64,000 nucleotides of DNA from a bacterium (GCA_030426805.1 JAUHXU010000002.1:868001-932000); one strand, 5' to 3'; shown: positions 1-9,128, counted from the first letter of the stretch. The notes: generated by a model from the sequence alone, not told the origin. Translations and numbers: made by a program.

Positions 1-689
1 ATGCCGGCGTCCTTCAGGCGGGCGAGCTCGCCGGAGTCGCGGAGCGCGAGCAGCGTGCCGCCGTGGCCGTTCGGGTTCAACGCGAGGCGATCCGGCGCGG
101 CGAGGAGCAGTCGCCCGTCGCTGTCGACCGACGGCATCATCCCCTGGGTGAAAAACGCGATCGTGTCGCGGCCGAGCCCGAAGCAGTCGTTCGACTCGAA
201 GAACGCGACGGTGGCGTCGTGGTTCGCCTCGCTCGTCATGATCAGCCACGGCAGTGCGGCGCCGTGGCGGGCGCGGCGGGCGGCGATCTCGGTCGCGAAC
301 AGCTCGAACAGCGTCTTGCCGGTCACCGGCGCGACCGGATACGCGCCCTTGGGGCCGTCGAAGCCGAGCCGCGTGCCTTGACCCCCGGCGACGGTCAGCA
401 CCGCGACGCGACCGGCCGCGAGTTCGGCCTCCCCGGCTTCGTGCGCCCGGCGGTCCGCGTCGGCGTCGCGCCCGGCGTGGATCACCGGCGGGGGGGCGAG
501 GCGTCCGGGACCGCCCGCGTCGGTGTCGCCACCGTCGACGAGCGTGCCGAGTTGCTCCAGGTCGACCGCGTCGAGTTGGGCCGTGAGGCGCGCACGTCCG
601 GTGTCGTCGAGGCGCTCGAGAAACGGCAGCACATGGGACTGACCGAAGCGGGTGAGGCGGTCGGCGAGTGCGGGGTCGGTGGGTGCCAC
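1..689 (-). CDS. UDPGP-family UDP-sugar pyrophosphorylase (3' end beyond window)
   Basis: This is the N-terminal 229 residues of a nucleotidyltransferase that makes a UDP-sugar from UTP and a sugar 1-phosphate. The family signature GGQGTRLGF followed by GPKGAYPV lies near residues 102-119, after a helical N-terminal segment, and is the UTP-binding loop of the UDPGP type 1 family (UDP-GlcNAc/UDP-GalNAc or UDP-glucose pyrophosphorylases). A SEAN-type segment and a GHGG loop follow, as in the family. I chose a GTG start at 689 because GGAGG lies 11 bases upstream. The gene is incomplete because its 3' end is outside the window. Sugar specificity cannot be told from this part. Confidence 0.8.
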   Translation of the reverse strand, partial: MAPTDPALADRLTRFGQSHVLPFLERLDDTGRARLTAQLDAVDLEQLGTLVDGGDTDAGGPGRLAPPPVIHAGRDADADRRAHEAGEAELAAGRVAVLTVAGGQGTRLGFDGPKGAYPVAPVTGKTLFELFATEIAARRARHGAALPWLIMTSEANHDATVAFFESNDCFGLGRDTIAFFTQGMMPSVDSDGRLLLAAPDRLALNPNGHGGTLLALRDSGELARLKDAG

Positions 690-787
690 GGTGTCGTCGT
701 CCTCCGGCGGGCAAGGCGTCGTCGAAACGCTGCCGGTTCCGGCCGGCGCGTCCCGCTCTTATAGTCCCTGAGCCGCCGAAGGTCCCC

Positions 788-816
788 TTGACCGACCGTG
801 CGATTGCACCTACCTT
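788..816 (+). promoter_or_regulatory. Promoter of tRNA-His
   Basis: A -35 box TTGACC (788-793) and a -10 box TACCTT (811-816) are separated by exactly 17 bases. Transcription would begin near 823, about 28 bases before the tRNA. Confidence 0.65.
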
Positions 817-850
817 CAACCGGCCTCTGGCGACCCACCCCGGTCGCGTC

Positions 851-928
851 GGAGAGAGTAGCTCAGTTGGTTAGAGCACCTGACTGTGGATCAGGAGGTC
901 GGGGGTTCGAATCCCCTCTCTCTCCCCA
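851..928 (+). tRNA. tRNA-His (anticodon GTG)
   Basis: The cloverleaf folds with acceptor stem 852-858 / 918-924, the D-arm, an anticodon loop CTGTGGA giving GTG, and a T-loop TTCGAAT. The histidine identity pair is visible: an extra G at position -1 (851) faces C73 (925). CCA is encoded at 926-928. It stands alone between the pyrophosphorylase gene and a convergent secreted-protein gene. Confidence 0.95.
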
Positions 929-961
929 ATCTTCTCGAGGCCGATCCCGGGAGCCGCGCGC

Positions 962-2293
962 TCAGTGCAGGGCGACCGACACGCCGTTGCTGAGCCGCTT
1001 GCCGATCAGCGCTTGGGTCGGCGTCACGCTCACGGGGAACTGCGCGGGGACCGGCAGGGCCAGGCGCACGACACCCGACGCGGGGGCGACGCCGAGCGAG
1101 ACCGGCCGGATTGTCGCCGGATCGAGGACGAGGACGCCGAGCAGGCCTGGAATCGGGAGCGGCGGCGTCAGCTCGCCGCTGGCCGCGGCCCAGGTGACCG
1201 CCGCGCCGGGGAACCCGATCATCCGGATCGGAAGCGTCTTCCCGCGCTGTGGATCGTCGGCGAGGTAGAGGTGGGGGAATACCTCGTCTGCGCCGATGTC
1301 GACGCTGCCGTAGGCGCTCCGCGGATTGCCGTCCAGATCGAGTGGCGCGAGCATCGGCGCGTTCGGGTCGCCGGCATTGATGCACGGCGACGGTGCGGTC
1401 AGGTGGTAGTCGCCCGCGGTGACGTCGACGACGAGCGGATCGGTGTCGAGGTTGCCGGCTCCCCACTGGATGAACGCGAGGTTGTCCGAGGCGACGCGCG
1501 CACGGCCGCCCGGCACGAGGCATCGGTCGAAGCTCGCCGACGCTTGCCAGCCCGACGCCCGGACGAGGGTCCCCGCAGCGTTGTCCCAAAAGAGCGTGTT
1601 CGTGAACCGAACCGACGACTGGTTGCCGACGATTCGCACCGCGGTCGCCCCCGCGCCGGACGGATGGCCGGCGATCGTGCAGTTGGTCGCGACGATCGCA
1701 CCGCCCGCGCAGTAGATCGCGGAACCGTCGCCCGCGCCCACGCGATTGCGGTGGAACACGTTGCCGGTCAGCACCGCGTTGCCCAGGCAGTAGAGGCCGG
1801 CGCCGCGGCTCAGATTGTCGAAGGTATCGTTCTCGGCGATGACGTTTCGCTCGATCCACGGCGCGCCGATCGCTCGGATGCCGACTCCGTCGGAGAGCGT
1901 CTGCCGGTTGCGCACGATCCGGTTGCCGACGATCGTCGGTGACGCGAGGCTGCACAGGATGCCGCCGGCTCCGTTGCGGATCGTGAAGCCCTCGAGCACC
2001 GAACCGCGACCTTCGTTCGAGCGGAACGTGACGACCCAGTCGAGGCGCCGACCATCGACGACTGTCGCGCGCGGCCCCCGTGCGCTGCGGACGACGATCG
2101 CCTTGCCTTTGAAGTCGAGGTTCTCGGCGTAGACCCCGGGGGCGACGCGCACCACGTCGTTCCCGTTTGACGCATCGATCGCGGCCTGGATCGTCGGATA
2201 CTGCAGCGGTACGTCGCGCACGACCTGTGCGGGAAGCGGCATCGTCGTGAACGCGACGAGGGCGACCGCGAGGGGCAGGATACGATGGCTCAT
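962..2293 (-). CDS. Secreted right-handed beta-helix protein
   Basis: A 443-residue exported protein with a signal peptide (MSHRILPLAVALVAF, cleavage near PLPAQ). Next comes the IQAAIDAS...DVVRVAPGVY segment typical of pectate-lyase-like or NosD-like right-handed beta-helices, with repeated short turns (NRIVRN, NVIAEN, NVFHRN) through residues 100-310. A DIGADE motif near residue 325 is common at the end of such helices. The last 110 residues form a separate beta-rich tail resembling the tails of other secreted proteins here. The start was placed at 2293 because the longer frame upstream has no signal peptide. No catalytic residues for a lyase are evident, so the substrate is unknown. Confidence 0.75.
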   Translation of the reverse strand: MSHRILPLAVALVAFTTMPLPAQVVRDVPLQYPTIQAAIDASNGNDVVRVAPGVYAENLDFKGKAIVVRSARGPRATVVDGRRLDWVVTFRSNEGRGSVLEGFTIRNGAGGILCSLASPTIVGNRIVRNRQTLSDGVGIRAIGAPWIERNVIAENDTFDNLSRGAGLYCLGNAVLTGNVFHRNRVGAGDGSAIYCAGGAIVATNCTIAGHPSGAGATAVRIVGNQSSVRFTNTLFWDNAAGTLVRASGWQASASFDRCLVPGGRARVASDNLAFIQWGAGNLDTDPLVVDVTAGDYHLTAPSPCINAGDPNAPMLAPLDLDGNPRSAYGSVDIGADEVFPHLYLADDPQRGKTLPIRMIGFPGAAVTWAAASGELTPPLPIPGLLGVLVLDPATIRPVSLGVAPASGVVRLALPVPAQFPVSVTPTQALIGKRLSNGVSVALH

Positions 2294-2381
2294 GCGACCG
2301 ACCCTACCGCAGGTGCGCCAACCCGTCGAGTACCGGATCCGTCGACCCCGGAGCCCGGCAACCCCGGACCCGTCGACCCCG

Positions 2382-2412
2382 GAGGGAGGGGGTCCATGGC
2401 GCCCCCTCCCTC
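2382..2412. terminator. Strong hairpin, possible terminator
   Basis: An 11-bp perfect stem, GAGGGAGGGGG (2382-2392) with CCCCCTCCCTC (2402-2412), encloses a 9-base loop. It lies between the prepilin-like gene and the beta-helix gene. No U-tract follows on either strand, so intrinsic termination is uncertain. Just before it, at about 2339-2382, a short CCGTCGACCCCGGA unit occurs twice. Otherwise the 2294-2573 interval holds nothing recognisable. Confidence 0.4.
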
Positions 2413-2573
2413 GCCGCGACGGTGCTCGCGCGACGCACCCGCAGCGCGAACACCGACGGAGTGGGCCGAGCGGCCCACCGTTGCCCCACCCGTCTGCGAT
2501 ACCCATGCCTTCGGAGCGGGAAAGCGCCCGCGAAATCACGCGGAATCGAGTGACTTTCTCGCCGCGGGCGCGA

Positions 2574-3785
2574 TCAGGGCGCGGCGGCGCCCGATGCGTC
2601 TTCGTGTCGCTCGAGCTCGACGTGGTGGGGCCGGCCGACCAGCGCGTTCGGCGCCGGGGGGGCGGCGAGTTCGAGCGACGGGTCGAAGCGCAGGTGCATG
2701 TGCCGCACCTTCAGGCGTTTGGCGGTCACCGCGCCGTAGAACGTCGTACCGTTGTCGCGGAGCGTCACCTCGTGACCCGGCGCGTAGACGGTCAGCGCGC
2801 TGGCCGGGCCGCCGCCGAGTCGGGCGGCAGGCTCGCTCGGTGGCGAGATCGAGCCGAGGTCGTACGGGTAGGCGATGATCTCGAGATTGCGCGCGTCGAG
2901 CGTGCGATTGATGATCGTGCCCGCGCTGCAGTCGATCTCGCCCGTGACGTAGACCTTCGTCTCGCCGCCGACGACGAGCCACGAGTCCGCAGCCAGGCGC
3001 AGGGAGCTGAAGAGGAAGACACCGGCCGGCAACTCGACGACCGCACCGCGATCGACCGCGAGGGTCAGCGCATCGGGGTCGTAGCGGAACGTGCCCCGCG
3101 TCGCGCGGATGTCGTCGTTTCGGTTGTCGCGGAGCGCGGCATCGAACTCCGCTTCCGCGGGCGGTGCGAACGCGATCGCGGCCTCGCTCGCGATGTGCTC
3201 GCCGATGTGCCGGCTCGACTCGTCGAGATAGAAGCCGTCCCGGGCGCTCGCGCGAACGACGCCACGGATCACCGCGTTGGCGCCGACGTAGATCGCGGCG
3301 TTTGCGGTCAGGCGACCGTGGTCGGCCGCAGCGCCGCACGAGTCGACGATCGTGTCGTCGCCCACTTCGATCGACTCGGCCGACGCGAAGCCGTGGCGAT
3401 ACGCGCGACGGTGACCGGTCGGCTCCGCCTGCACGACGACCGACGTTCGGCGTTGGATGTCGCCGACCACGCCGACGCTCTCTATCCGGTAGCGCCCGCG
3501 GTCGAGCAGCGTGGACGCGACACGAAATGCCCCGTCGGCTTCCTCGCCGCGTAGCACCTCGAACGGCTCGCCGCGGTCGAGCGCATCGACTGCTCGTGTG
3601 ATGCCCGCGCGCGCCAGAGCGAGTGCGCGCTCGGCGTCGCGCTCGGCTCGCACGCGCTCGTCGTCGCCCGAGGAGAGCAGCCATAAACCACTGACGACCA
3701 CGAGCACGGCTGCGACGTAGGGAAGCAGCTCGGTCAGCGCGAAGCCGCATTGGTGGCGGCGGTTCGTACGGACGCTCTCCGTCAT
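2574..3785 (-). CDS. Prepilin-like membrane-anchored protein (PilX-type)
   Basis: A 403-residue protein. Its N-terminus has a class III prepilin-type signal: a positively charged leader, then G|FALTE with Glu at +5, then a single hydrophobic segment (residues 15-38). A helical region and a large beta-rich C-terminal domain follow. The C-terminal part, with its repeated VYVTGEIDCSAG-like turns, resembles the DUF7305/polymer-forming fold often found behind PilX-type N-termini. It would be processed by a prepilin peptidase and join a type IV pilus or type II secretion pseudopilus, or be a membrane-anchored relative. The GspK-like gene at 57105 and the secretin at 62901 could belong to the same apparatus, but this link is inferred only. 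Confidence 0.6.
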   Translation of the reverse strand: MTESVRTNRRHQCGFALTELLPYVAAVLVVVSGLWLLSSGDDERVRAERDAERALALARAGITRAVDALDRGEPFEVLRGEEADGAFRVASTLLDRGRYRIESVGVVGDIQRRTSVVVQAEPTGHRRAYRHGFASAESIEVGDDTIVDSCGAAADHGRLTANAAIYVGANAVIRGVVRASARDGFYLDESSRHIGEHIASEAAIAFAPPAEAEFDAALRDNRNDDIRATRGTFRYDPDALTLAVDRGAVVELPAGVFLFSSLRLAADSWLVVGGETKVYVTGEIDCSAGTIINRTLDARNLEIIAYPYDLGSISPPSEPAARLGGGPASALTVYAPGHEVTLRDNGTTFYGAVTAKRLKVRHMHLRFDPSLELAAPPAPNALVGRPHHVELERHEDASGAAAP

Positions 3786-3897
3786 CAGGCTCGGACTCCT
3801 CCTCGATTGCAGCGCTGAAGCGAGCGCTACTTATCTTTCCGGCGGAATCGCGCGCGACTTTACCGCGAGCACAAATCTTTCCGCGCGGCGGGGGCGC

Positions 3898-4986
3898 TCA
3901 GAGTGCGTTGAGAAGCCATCCGAGTGCGACGACCTGTGGGACGGCGATCGCCGGGAGCAACAGCGCGAGCGACCAGCGCTTCGTCGTCTCGCGCAGCACG
4001 AGCAACTCGGTGTAGTCGGTCGCGGCCCCGGCCATCAGGAACGCGAAGCCGTTTCCCGGCGCGCCCGCGCGCGTGAACAACTCGGCCGCCAGGGGGGTGG
4101 ATCCTTCCGAGCAGACCTCGATCACGGTCGCGGCAGCCAACGTCAGCAACAGGCCGACGAACGTCGGGCCGAACCAGTTCGCGAGGCTCGCGTCGGAGAG
4201 GAGCCCGCGGATCGCGGCTGCGAGGATCGCGCCGAAGAAGATCCACCGCAACACCATCCGGGACTCGACGAGCCCGTCGCGCAGCGCGCGCCCGACGCCA
4301 CGCCACGAGAAGCGCAGGGCGCCGAGTCGTGTGCGCGCCTCCGACCAGAACCGGAAGTCGGTCGGCAACTCCTGTCGATTCGGGTTGTCGGGGACGACGC
4401 CCCGGCGCACGAGGAGGTCTGCGACGACACCGGTGACGACCGCGATGACCGCCGAGAGGCCGATGATCACGAGCGTCCACTGCCATCCGATCAGCGCGAT
4501 CAGGATCAGCGTCGTCGACAGCGAGTTCCACGGGCTCGCGACGAGGAACGCGAATACCTGCCCGAGCGTCGCCCCGCGTTCGTACAGCTTCGCGCCGACC
4601 ATCAGGATCCCGTGGTTGCACAGGTCCAGCGTGAGGCCCGCGGCGGTCGCGCGGAGCGCACCCGACAGGCCGCCGCGCGAGCCGAGCGCGCTCATGACGA
4701 ACTCGCGCGGGATCCGGCCGAGGATCGCGAGCGCGACGACGCCGGCGGCGATCCCCCACGCCATCCGGTCGATCAATTCGTGGATCCCGTGCACGAACGG
4801 GCCGATGAACGCGACCGACGCGAGCCGGTCGCCGAACGCGAGGTGTGCCCCATAGGCGAGGGCGCACACGGCGAGCGATCCCCAGAGGAGCCAGTCGCGG
4901 CGTCGAGGGCCGTCTTCGGGATCGCCGCAGCAGCCGGTTGCGGCCGGGGTCGGCGTCGGTTCGGGTGGGGGGCAGCAGCCACTCAT
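3898..4986 (-). CDS. ArsP/DUF318-type permease, likely metal or metalloid efflux
   Basis: A 362-residue polytopic membrane protein with about eight to ten hydrophobic segments. The two family halves carry the conserved motifs LDLCNHGILMVGAKLY / ASPWNSLSTT and EVCSEGSTPLAAELF / FLMAGAATDYTELLVL. These match the DUF318 permease family, which includes ArsP and the SO_0444-type Cu/Zn efflux proteins. The cytoplasmic N-terminus begins MSGCC and has a second GCC at residues 18-20. Such vicinal cysteines would suit metal capture before export. The start at 4986 fits this short tail; a longer frame upstream has no SD. It is divergent from the gene at 5124. The ion exported is unknown. Confidence 0.75.
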   Translation of the reverse strand: MSGCCPPPEPTPTPAATGCCGDPEDGPRRRDWLLWGSLAVCALAYGAHLAFGDRLASVAFIGPFVHGIHELIDRMAWGIAAGVVALAILGRIPREFVMSALGSRGGLSGALRATAAGLTLDLCNHGILMVGAKLYERGATLGQVFAFLVASPWNSLSTTLILIALIGWQWTLVIIGLSAVIAVVTGVVADLLVRRGVVPDNPNRQELPTDFRFWSEARTRLGALRFSWRGVGRALRDGLVESRMVLRWIFFGAILAAAIRGLLSDASLANWFGPTFVGLLLTLAAATVIEVCSEGSTPLAAELFTRAGAPGNGFAFLMAGAATDYTELLVLRETTKRWSLALLLPAIAVPQVVALGWLLNAL

Positions 4987-5123
4987 CGAGGGAAGACTAG
5001 CGCATCCGCTGCGCCTCGGCCACGCGACGGGGCGCCGGGGACACGCGGGAAATCCGTGCATTGCCCGCGAAACGCGGTACCATCCGAAGGGAAGTCGCAA
5101 TCCGTTCGGGAAGGAACACTCCG

Positions 5124-5846
5124 ATGATCCCCAGCCGACCGATTCGCCGCGCGTGCGCGATCCTGCTGCTTGCCGTGGTCGCCGGGCCGGTCGCTGCGCA
5201 GGGCTACACGCTCGACGAGGTGGCCCTCAACTCGGTCCTCGACGCGCGCAAGAAGGTCGATCGCGTCGAACGACTCGCGAAGGATGCGGGGCGATGGGGC
5301 GTCGGCAGCGACCGCTGGCGCGGCTTGATGGCGAGCGGCAGCCGGCTGCTGCGGCTGGCCTACAAGCAGGTCGACCGCTTCGAGCGCGCCAAGGTGGCCG
5401 ACGTCGTGCGCAAGCGGATCGGCGAAACGAAAGCGTTGGTGATCGAGCGATTGCGGTCGATCTACGACGCGCGGGTCGCGGTGCTCGAGGCGAGCGGCAA
5501 CGCGCGGGCCATCGCGAAGGTCGCGCGCGAGGTGCGCAAGATCGATCCGGCGCTCGCCAAGGCAATCGCCGATCGGGCCCGCTGGGTGCGCGCCGGTGCG
5601 CGCGGTCCGCGACCGTCGGACTCGATGCTCGACGGAGGACGGCGCTACTTCAACGGCCGCGGCGTCGGCCGGCTCACCGGCGACCAACTCCGCTGGCTCG
5701 GCCGGCGTGGCTACGTGCCGGGACGTCGCGCGCAACCGGGACTCAAGGGCAAGCCGGGTGGCCGTCCCGTGCCGGGCGGCGGTCGGATCGGCGGCAACGC
5801 GGGCGGCGGGCGTGTGCCGGCCCGCGCCGTCCCGCGCGCTCGCTAG
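5124..5846 (+). CDS. Secreted basic hypothetical protein
   Basis: A 240-residue protein with a signal peptide (RACAILLLAVVAGPVAAQG). The mature part is helical and rich in Arg/Lys (residues 35-150), then becomes Gly/Arg/Pro-rich at the C-terminus. It starts at ATG 5124 behind GGAAGGAA. It ends 3 bases before the convergent hydrolase gene. I do not recognise the family. The basic helical part could bind an acidic partner such as a nucleic acid or an anionic polysaccharide, but nothing in the sequence proves this. Confidence 0.6.
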   Translation: MIPSRPIRRACAILLLAVVAGPVAAQGYTLDEVALNSVLDARKKVDRVERLAKDAGRWGVGSDRWRGLMASGSRLLRLAYKQVDRFERAKVADVVRKRIGETKALVIERLRSIYDARVAVLEASGNARAIAKVAREVRKIDPALAKAIADRARWVRAGARGPRPSDSMLDGGRRYFNGRGVGRLTGDQLRWLGRRGYVPGRRAQPGLKGKPGGRPVPGGGRIGGNAGGGRVPARAVPRAR

Positions 5847-5849
5847 CAC

Positions 5850-7508
5850 CTACGGATAGACGACCACGGCGCGGGTCAGCTGCGTGCGGCGCGCGCGTTC
5901 CCACGTGCGCGGATCGTAGTCGTCGCCGACGATGGCCTGTAGCGTGAAGCCCGTCTTCGTCGGCCGACGCGGCAGACGAATCGTCGCCGTGAGTTCACCG
6001 ACCCCGGGCGTCGTGGTCGGTGCGAGCGTGCCGAGCCATCGCACGTTGGGGCGGCTGTCGACGATGACCCGTCGCCCGAGCCCGGGTGCGGGCACCTGCG
6101 TCAGGCCGTTGGCGGCGATGCTCAGCGTCACCGGGTAGCCGACCGGCCCGCGAACGACGACGCGCGCCGTCGGGTGCGCGCCGACCGGCGGCTGGGTGGT
6201 CGCAGCGAGGCGCGCCCAACGCATCACGACCGGCGTTCGGCGCGCGGTCCAATCGCGCAAGGCGGTCGCGAACGTCGGGTTCTTGACCGTGTAGCGATAG
6301 CCGGTCGGTTGGTTCGTGTCCGGCGTGCGGGCGTAGACGCCGGTGTCGTGCACCCACCATTTCGTCGGCGTCGACGGATAGGCGACCGACATCAATTCGG
6401 GATAGCGAACGACGAAGATCCGGTCTTGCACCGCGCTCCACATCTGTGCGCCGACGCCCGCGGCGGTCAGCGTCTCGAGCAGGTGGGGGAGTTGGCCCTG
6501 TCGCGCGGCGGTGAAGAACTCCGAACAGACGACCTCGAGTTGCTCCGCTTGCCCCACGCCCACCGCGGACGCGACGTTCGCGACGAACGCTTCGTCCGGT
6601 GAGTAGTCGTGAAACGTCAGGTAGCTGAGCCCGCCGGGGATCGCCGAGCGGATCGCCCGATGCACCGCCGCGCAGAACGAGGGCGACGCAGTTCCGATCG
6701 TGAACCTCGCGCCCGGGTGCAGCGCGTGGATGCGCTTCATCGAGTAGGTCGTCAGGTCGCCGGCGATTCGGACCGCGTCGAGGCGACTCGGACCGACGAG
6801 CGTGAGGTTGTCGGGTTCGTTGATGACGTCGTACGAGAGGAAGACGTCGGGGAACCCCCAGCGAAACGCGTTCGCGTGGTCGTCGAGGTAGCGGTCGGCG
6901 TCGGCGCGTCGGCGGGTGCTCCAATTGCTCGGGCTGCCCTTCTCGGCGAGGTACTTCATGCCCGGCGCGGCGAACCACGTGCCGCCCATCGCCGCGGGGA
7001 GTGTCGGGTTGCGTTGCTTCCACGCGAGTCGATCAGCGTCGACGACCGCGACGATCGCTGCGCCGGGCGGGCCGCTCGCGCGGTAGGCGGCGTCGCCGAG
7101 GCCGTCGATGCCGAAGCAGTCCCACACGACGAACGTGACGAACAGCCCGTGACGGCGACACTCCGCGAGGACGGCCGCGAGGTTCGTCAGGTAGGCGGTT
7201 CGGTTCGTCAGCCAGGCGTAGTAGGAGCCGAACAGTCGGATCGAGTTCAGACCGGCAGCTGCGATCGTCGTGAGTTCCTGCTGCACGAGCGGCAGGTCGA
7301 AGAAGCCGCCGTCGGGGCCCGGGTCGAGCCACATCTGCACGTTGTTGTCGGAGCGACCGGCGTTGACGACCCAGTTCGTGCCGCGCACGTCGGACCAGTT
7401 GCCGAGTGCGGTGCCGGTCGTGCCCTGGGCGTGGGGCGTCGTGACCGCGAGCAGCCACACGGTCGCCCAAGCGAGCAGTGCCCCCGGAATGCGCAACGTG
7501 TGCCGCAT
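5850..7508 (-). CDS. Secreted glycoside hydrolase, GH5/cellulase-like
   Basis: A 552-residue protein with a signal peptide (cleavage near HAQG) and a TIM-barrel catalytic domain over residues 40-440. The clan-A acid/base is visible as DVINEPDN (Glu near 231) and the nucleophile as VVCSEFF (Glu near 330). YLTFHDYS near 297-303 supplies a typical barrel His/Tyr. The start at 7508 has GGAGG 5 bases upstream. The last 110 residues form a beta-sandwich tail resembling those on other secreted proteins of the window. Its substrate is probably a beta-linked glycan such as a glucan or mannan; specificity cannot be set from sequence alone. Confidence 0.75.
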   Translation of the reverse strand: MRHTLRIPGALLAWATVWLLAVTTPHAQGTTGTALGNWSDVRGTNWVVNAGRSDNNVQMWLDPGPDGGFFDLPLVQQELTTIAAAGLNSIRLFGSYYAWLTNRTAYLTNLAAVLAECRRHGLFVTFVVWDCFGIDGLGDAAYRASGPPGAAIVAVVDADRLAWKQRNPTLPAAMGGTWFAAPGMKYLAEKGSPSNWSTRRRADADRYLDDHANAFRWGFPDVFLSYDVINEPDNLTLVGPSRLDAVRIAGDLTTYSMKRIHALHPGARFTIGTASPSFCAAVHRAIRSAIPGGLSYLTFHDYSPDEAFVANVASAVGVGQAEQLEVVCSEFFTAARQGQLPHLLETLTAAGVGAQMWSAVQDRIFVVRYPELMSVAYPSTPTKWWVHDTGVYARTPDTNQPTGYRYTVKNPTFATALRDWTARRTPVVMRWARLAATTQPPVGAHPTARVVVRGPVGYPVTLSIAANGLTQVPAPGLGRRVIVDSRPNVRWLGTLAPTTTPGVGELTATIRLPRRPTKTGFTLQAIVGDDYDPRTWERARRTQLTRAVVVYP

Positions 7509-7643
7509 TCGTCCTCCGAGTCTCCCGGCGTGCCCCCGCACGCCTGCAGCCTTTCAAGCGAGCCCCGAGTCTACGGGGATTCCGGCCGCGGACAAGTCGA
7601 CCCCGTGTGAATTCCCCCGGACCGAGCGGCTCGATTCGAGACC

Positions 7644-7672
7644 TGGCGACCCGCACCTCTCGGTGCTATCCT
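7644..7672 (+). promoter_or_regulatory. Candidate promoter of tRNA-Leu
   Basis: A -10 box TATCCT (7667-7672) lies 12 bases before the tRNA, with TGGCGA (7644-7649) 17 bases upstream as the -35 box. The same -10 sequence is used before the AraC gene at 25768. Confidence 0.45.
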
Positions 7673-7683
7673 GCCCCCGCCGT

Positions 7684-7768
7684 GCGAGGATGGCGGAACT
7701 GGCAGACGCGCGAGATTTAGGATCTCGTCCCGCAAGGGGTGAGGGTTCGATTCCCTCTCCTCGCACCA
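7684..7768 (+). tRNA. tRNA-Leu (anticodon TAG)
   Basis: A complete class II tRNA. The acceptor stem is GCGAGGA / TCCTCGC, the anticodon stem is CGAGA / TCTCG with loop TTTAGGA (anticodon 7718-7720, TAG), and a variable arm and an encoded CCA (7766-7768) are present. Its 3' part is the integration site of two tandem islands: the 61 bp from 7709 to 7769 recur at 13289 and 20146. Confidence 0.95.
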
Positions 7769-7769
7769 T
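7709..7769 (+). repeat. Attachment-site copy A (61-bp core inside tRNA-Leu)
   Basis: This is the 3' part of tRNA-Leu, from the anticodon stem through CCA plus one T. It is identical over 61 bp to copy B (13289-13349) and differs by one base from copy C (20146-20206). It is the chromosomal attL of the left island, and the tRNA stays functional because the repeat restores its 3' end. Confidence 0.9.
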
Positions 7770-7775
7770 GGCTCT

Positions 7776-9113
7776 TCATCGGGTTGCCTTTCGGCGAGCT
7801 TCGATCTTGTCCGCCAGATCAGGTGCCGGGCGGAAATGCCATGTCTTGCCGATACGCTCTGCCTCCAAGAGCCCGAGTTCTCGAAGTCCGTGAAGGTCGC
7901 TTCGGGCTGTTTCGTAAACGACACCGTTGCTTTCCCGATGAGAAGCGACCGTGTAGTCGTGGTTTGGATGCCGCAGTGCATGGGCCAGCAGGATGCGCTG
8001 GCGCACATTCAGCTCGGGGTGGTCGCGAAGCTTCGTGTCCACTTGGCGCAACTCACGCGCCTTGCGGTGTACGTGTTCCTTCAGGGCATCCATCGACCGT
8101 TCGAGCACTTCGAGTTGGTAGAGGACGAAGTAGGTGAGATCGTTCTCGTCGGTTTCGGTGTGGAGGAAGCTGCGCGCGTACTTGGCTGGGGCCTTCACGA
8201 GGATCTCCGAGATGGAGAGAAACTCGGCCAGCCACATCCTGTGCCGCAACATGCACCAGTAGAAGATCGCGCGAGCCGTTCGTCCGTTGCCGTCGACGAA
8301 TGGGTGATCGAACGCGAGCCAGAAATGGAGAATGATGGCTCGGAGTGCGGGGTGGATGAAGCGCCCCTTGTCGTCGCTACTGTTTGCGAAGTCGCACATT
8401 GCTGTCAGGCGCGTCGGAAGCTCCGTCCAGTCTGGCGGAATGTGCAGTACCGTCCCGTCGTCCTTGGACTCGACACGCACGGCGTTGTCGTCAGCGCAAC
8501 GGAGCCGTCCACAATGCGACGGGTCGTCGAGTGTTTCTCTCGTGACCAACTCGTGGATGTGGAGGAGGAGGTCGGGGGTGAGGGGCTGGTTCCTCGCGTC
8601 TTCAGCGATGAACTTCATCGTGAGGTAGTTGTTCAGGATCATCCGCTCGCTACGGTCCCGAGGCCGGCGGCCGCTCCGTAGCATTTCTTTCGCAACTGGC
8701 CGGGTGGTCGTGGCGCCCTCCAGCTGGCTCGATGTGATTGCTTCCTCGATCAGCGAACGGATGAAGTAGCGGTCTCTCGTGCCATCGTTGAGGACTTGAT
8801 CGGGAACTTGGATGGACCCGCCGACTTGTAGGGAGACCGCGTGGAGGAGTCGCAGCACAGTGTCGGGTGTCGAGTAGGTGAATGGTCGCCCCGCGGTGTC
8901 CCTCAGCGCGATCGGCGTGCGACTTCCGAAGCGCTGGAGCTTGAGCCGAGCCCACCAGGACGGGTGGTTCAAGCCCTCCGGCGGCTTGCGGCGACGCAAG
9001 TCATCCCAGTGCAGGTACTTCGAGTCATCGAGGACCGTCTCCAGGTTTGGGGAACTCGCGAAGTCCCTGGAGAGGATGGCGCGCCATGCGGGCGGGTGCT
9101 CTGGGAGTTTCAT
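7776..9113 (-). CDS. Fic-domain protein (AMPylase type, class II)
   Basis: A 445-residue Fic protein predicted to transfer AMP, or another nucleotide moiety, to a target protein. The active-site motif HPFVDGNGRTAR is complete, including the catalytic His and the anion-binding Asn-Gly-Arg. About 150 residues before it, TSSQLEG matches the inhibitory (S/T)xxxE(G/N) helix of class II Fic proteins, so the enzyme should autoinhibit and need no separate antitoxin. The C-terminal 80 residues form a winged helix. ATG 9113 is preferred over an in-frame TTG at 9128. It stands at the left end of island 1, where the integrase would be expected, and ends 7 bases from the att core. Confidence 0.85.
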   Translation of the reverse strand: MKLPEHPPAWRAILSRDFASSPNLETVLDDSKYLHWDDLRRRKPPEGLNHPSWWARLKLQRFGSRTPIALRDTAGRPFTYSTPDTVLRLLHAVSLQVGGSIQVPDQVLNDGTRDRYFIRSLIEEAITSSQLEGATTTRPVAKEMLRSGRRPRDRSERMILNNYLTMKFIAEDARNQPLTPDLLLHIHELVTRETLDDPSHCGRLRCADDNAVRVESKDDGTVLHIPPDWTELPTRLTAMCDFANSSDDKGRFIHPALRAIILHFWLAFDHPFVDGNGRTARAIFYWCMLRHRMWLAEFLSISEILVKAPAKYARSFLHTETDENDLTYFVLYQLEVLERSMDALKEHVHRKARELRQVDTKLRDHPELNVRQRILLAHALRHPNHDYTVASHRESNGVVYETARSDLHGLRELGLLEAERIGKTWHFRPAPDLADKIEARRKATR

Positions 9114-9128
9114 CGTGAGATTGTCCAA

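Noticed and set aside
1..764. Plus-strand frames of 110-233 codons in the first 0.8 kb
   Set aside because: They are antisense to the UDPGP-family gene, whose minus-strand frame has clear nucleotidyltransferase motifs.
2339..2382. A tandem repeat or CRISPR-like structure
   Set aside because: Only two copies of a 14-base unit with no regular spacers; no other repeat array exists in the window.
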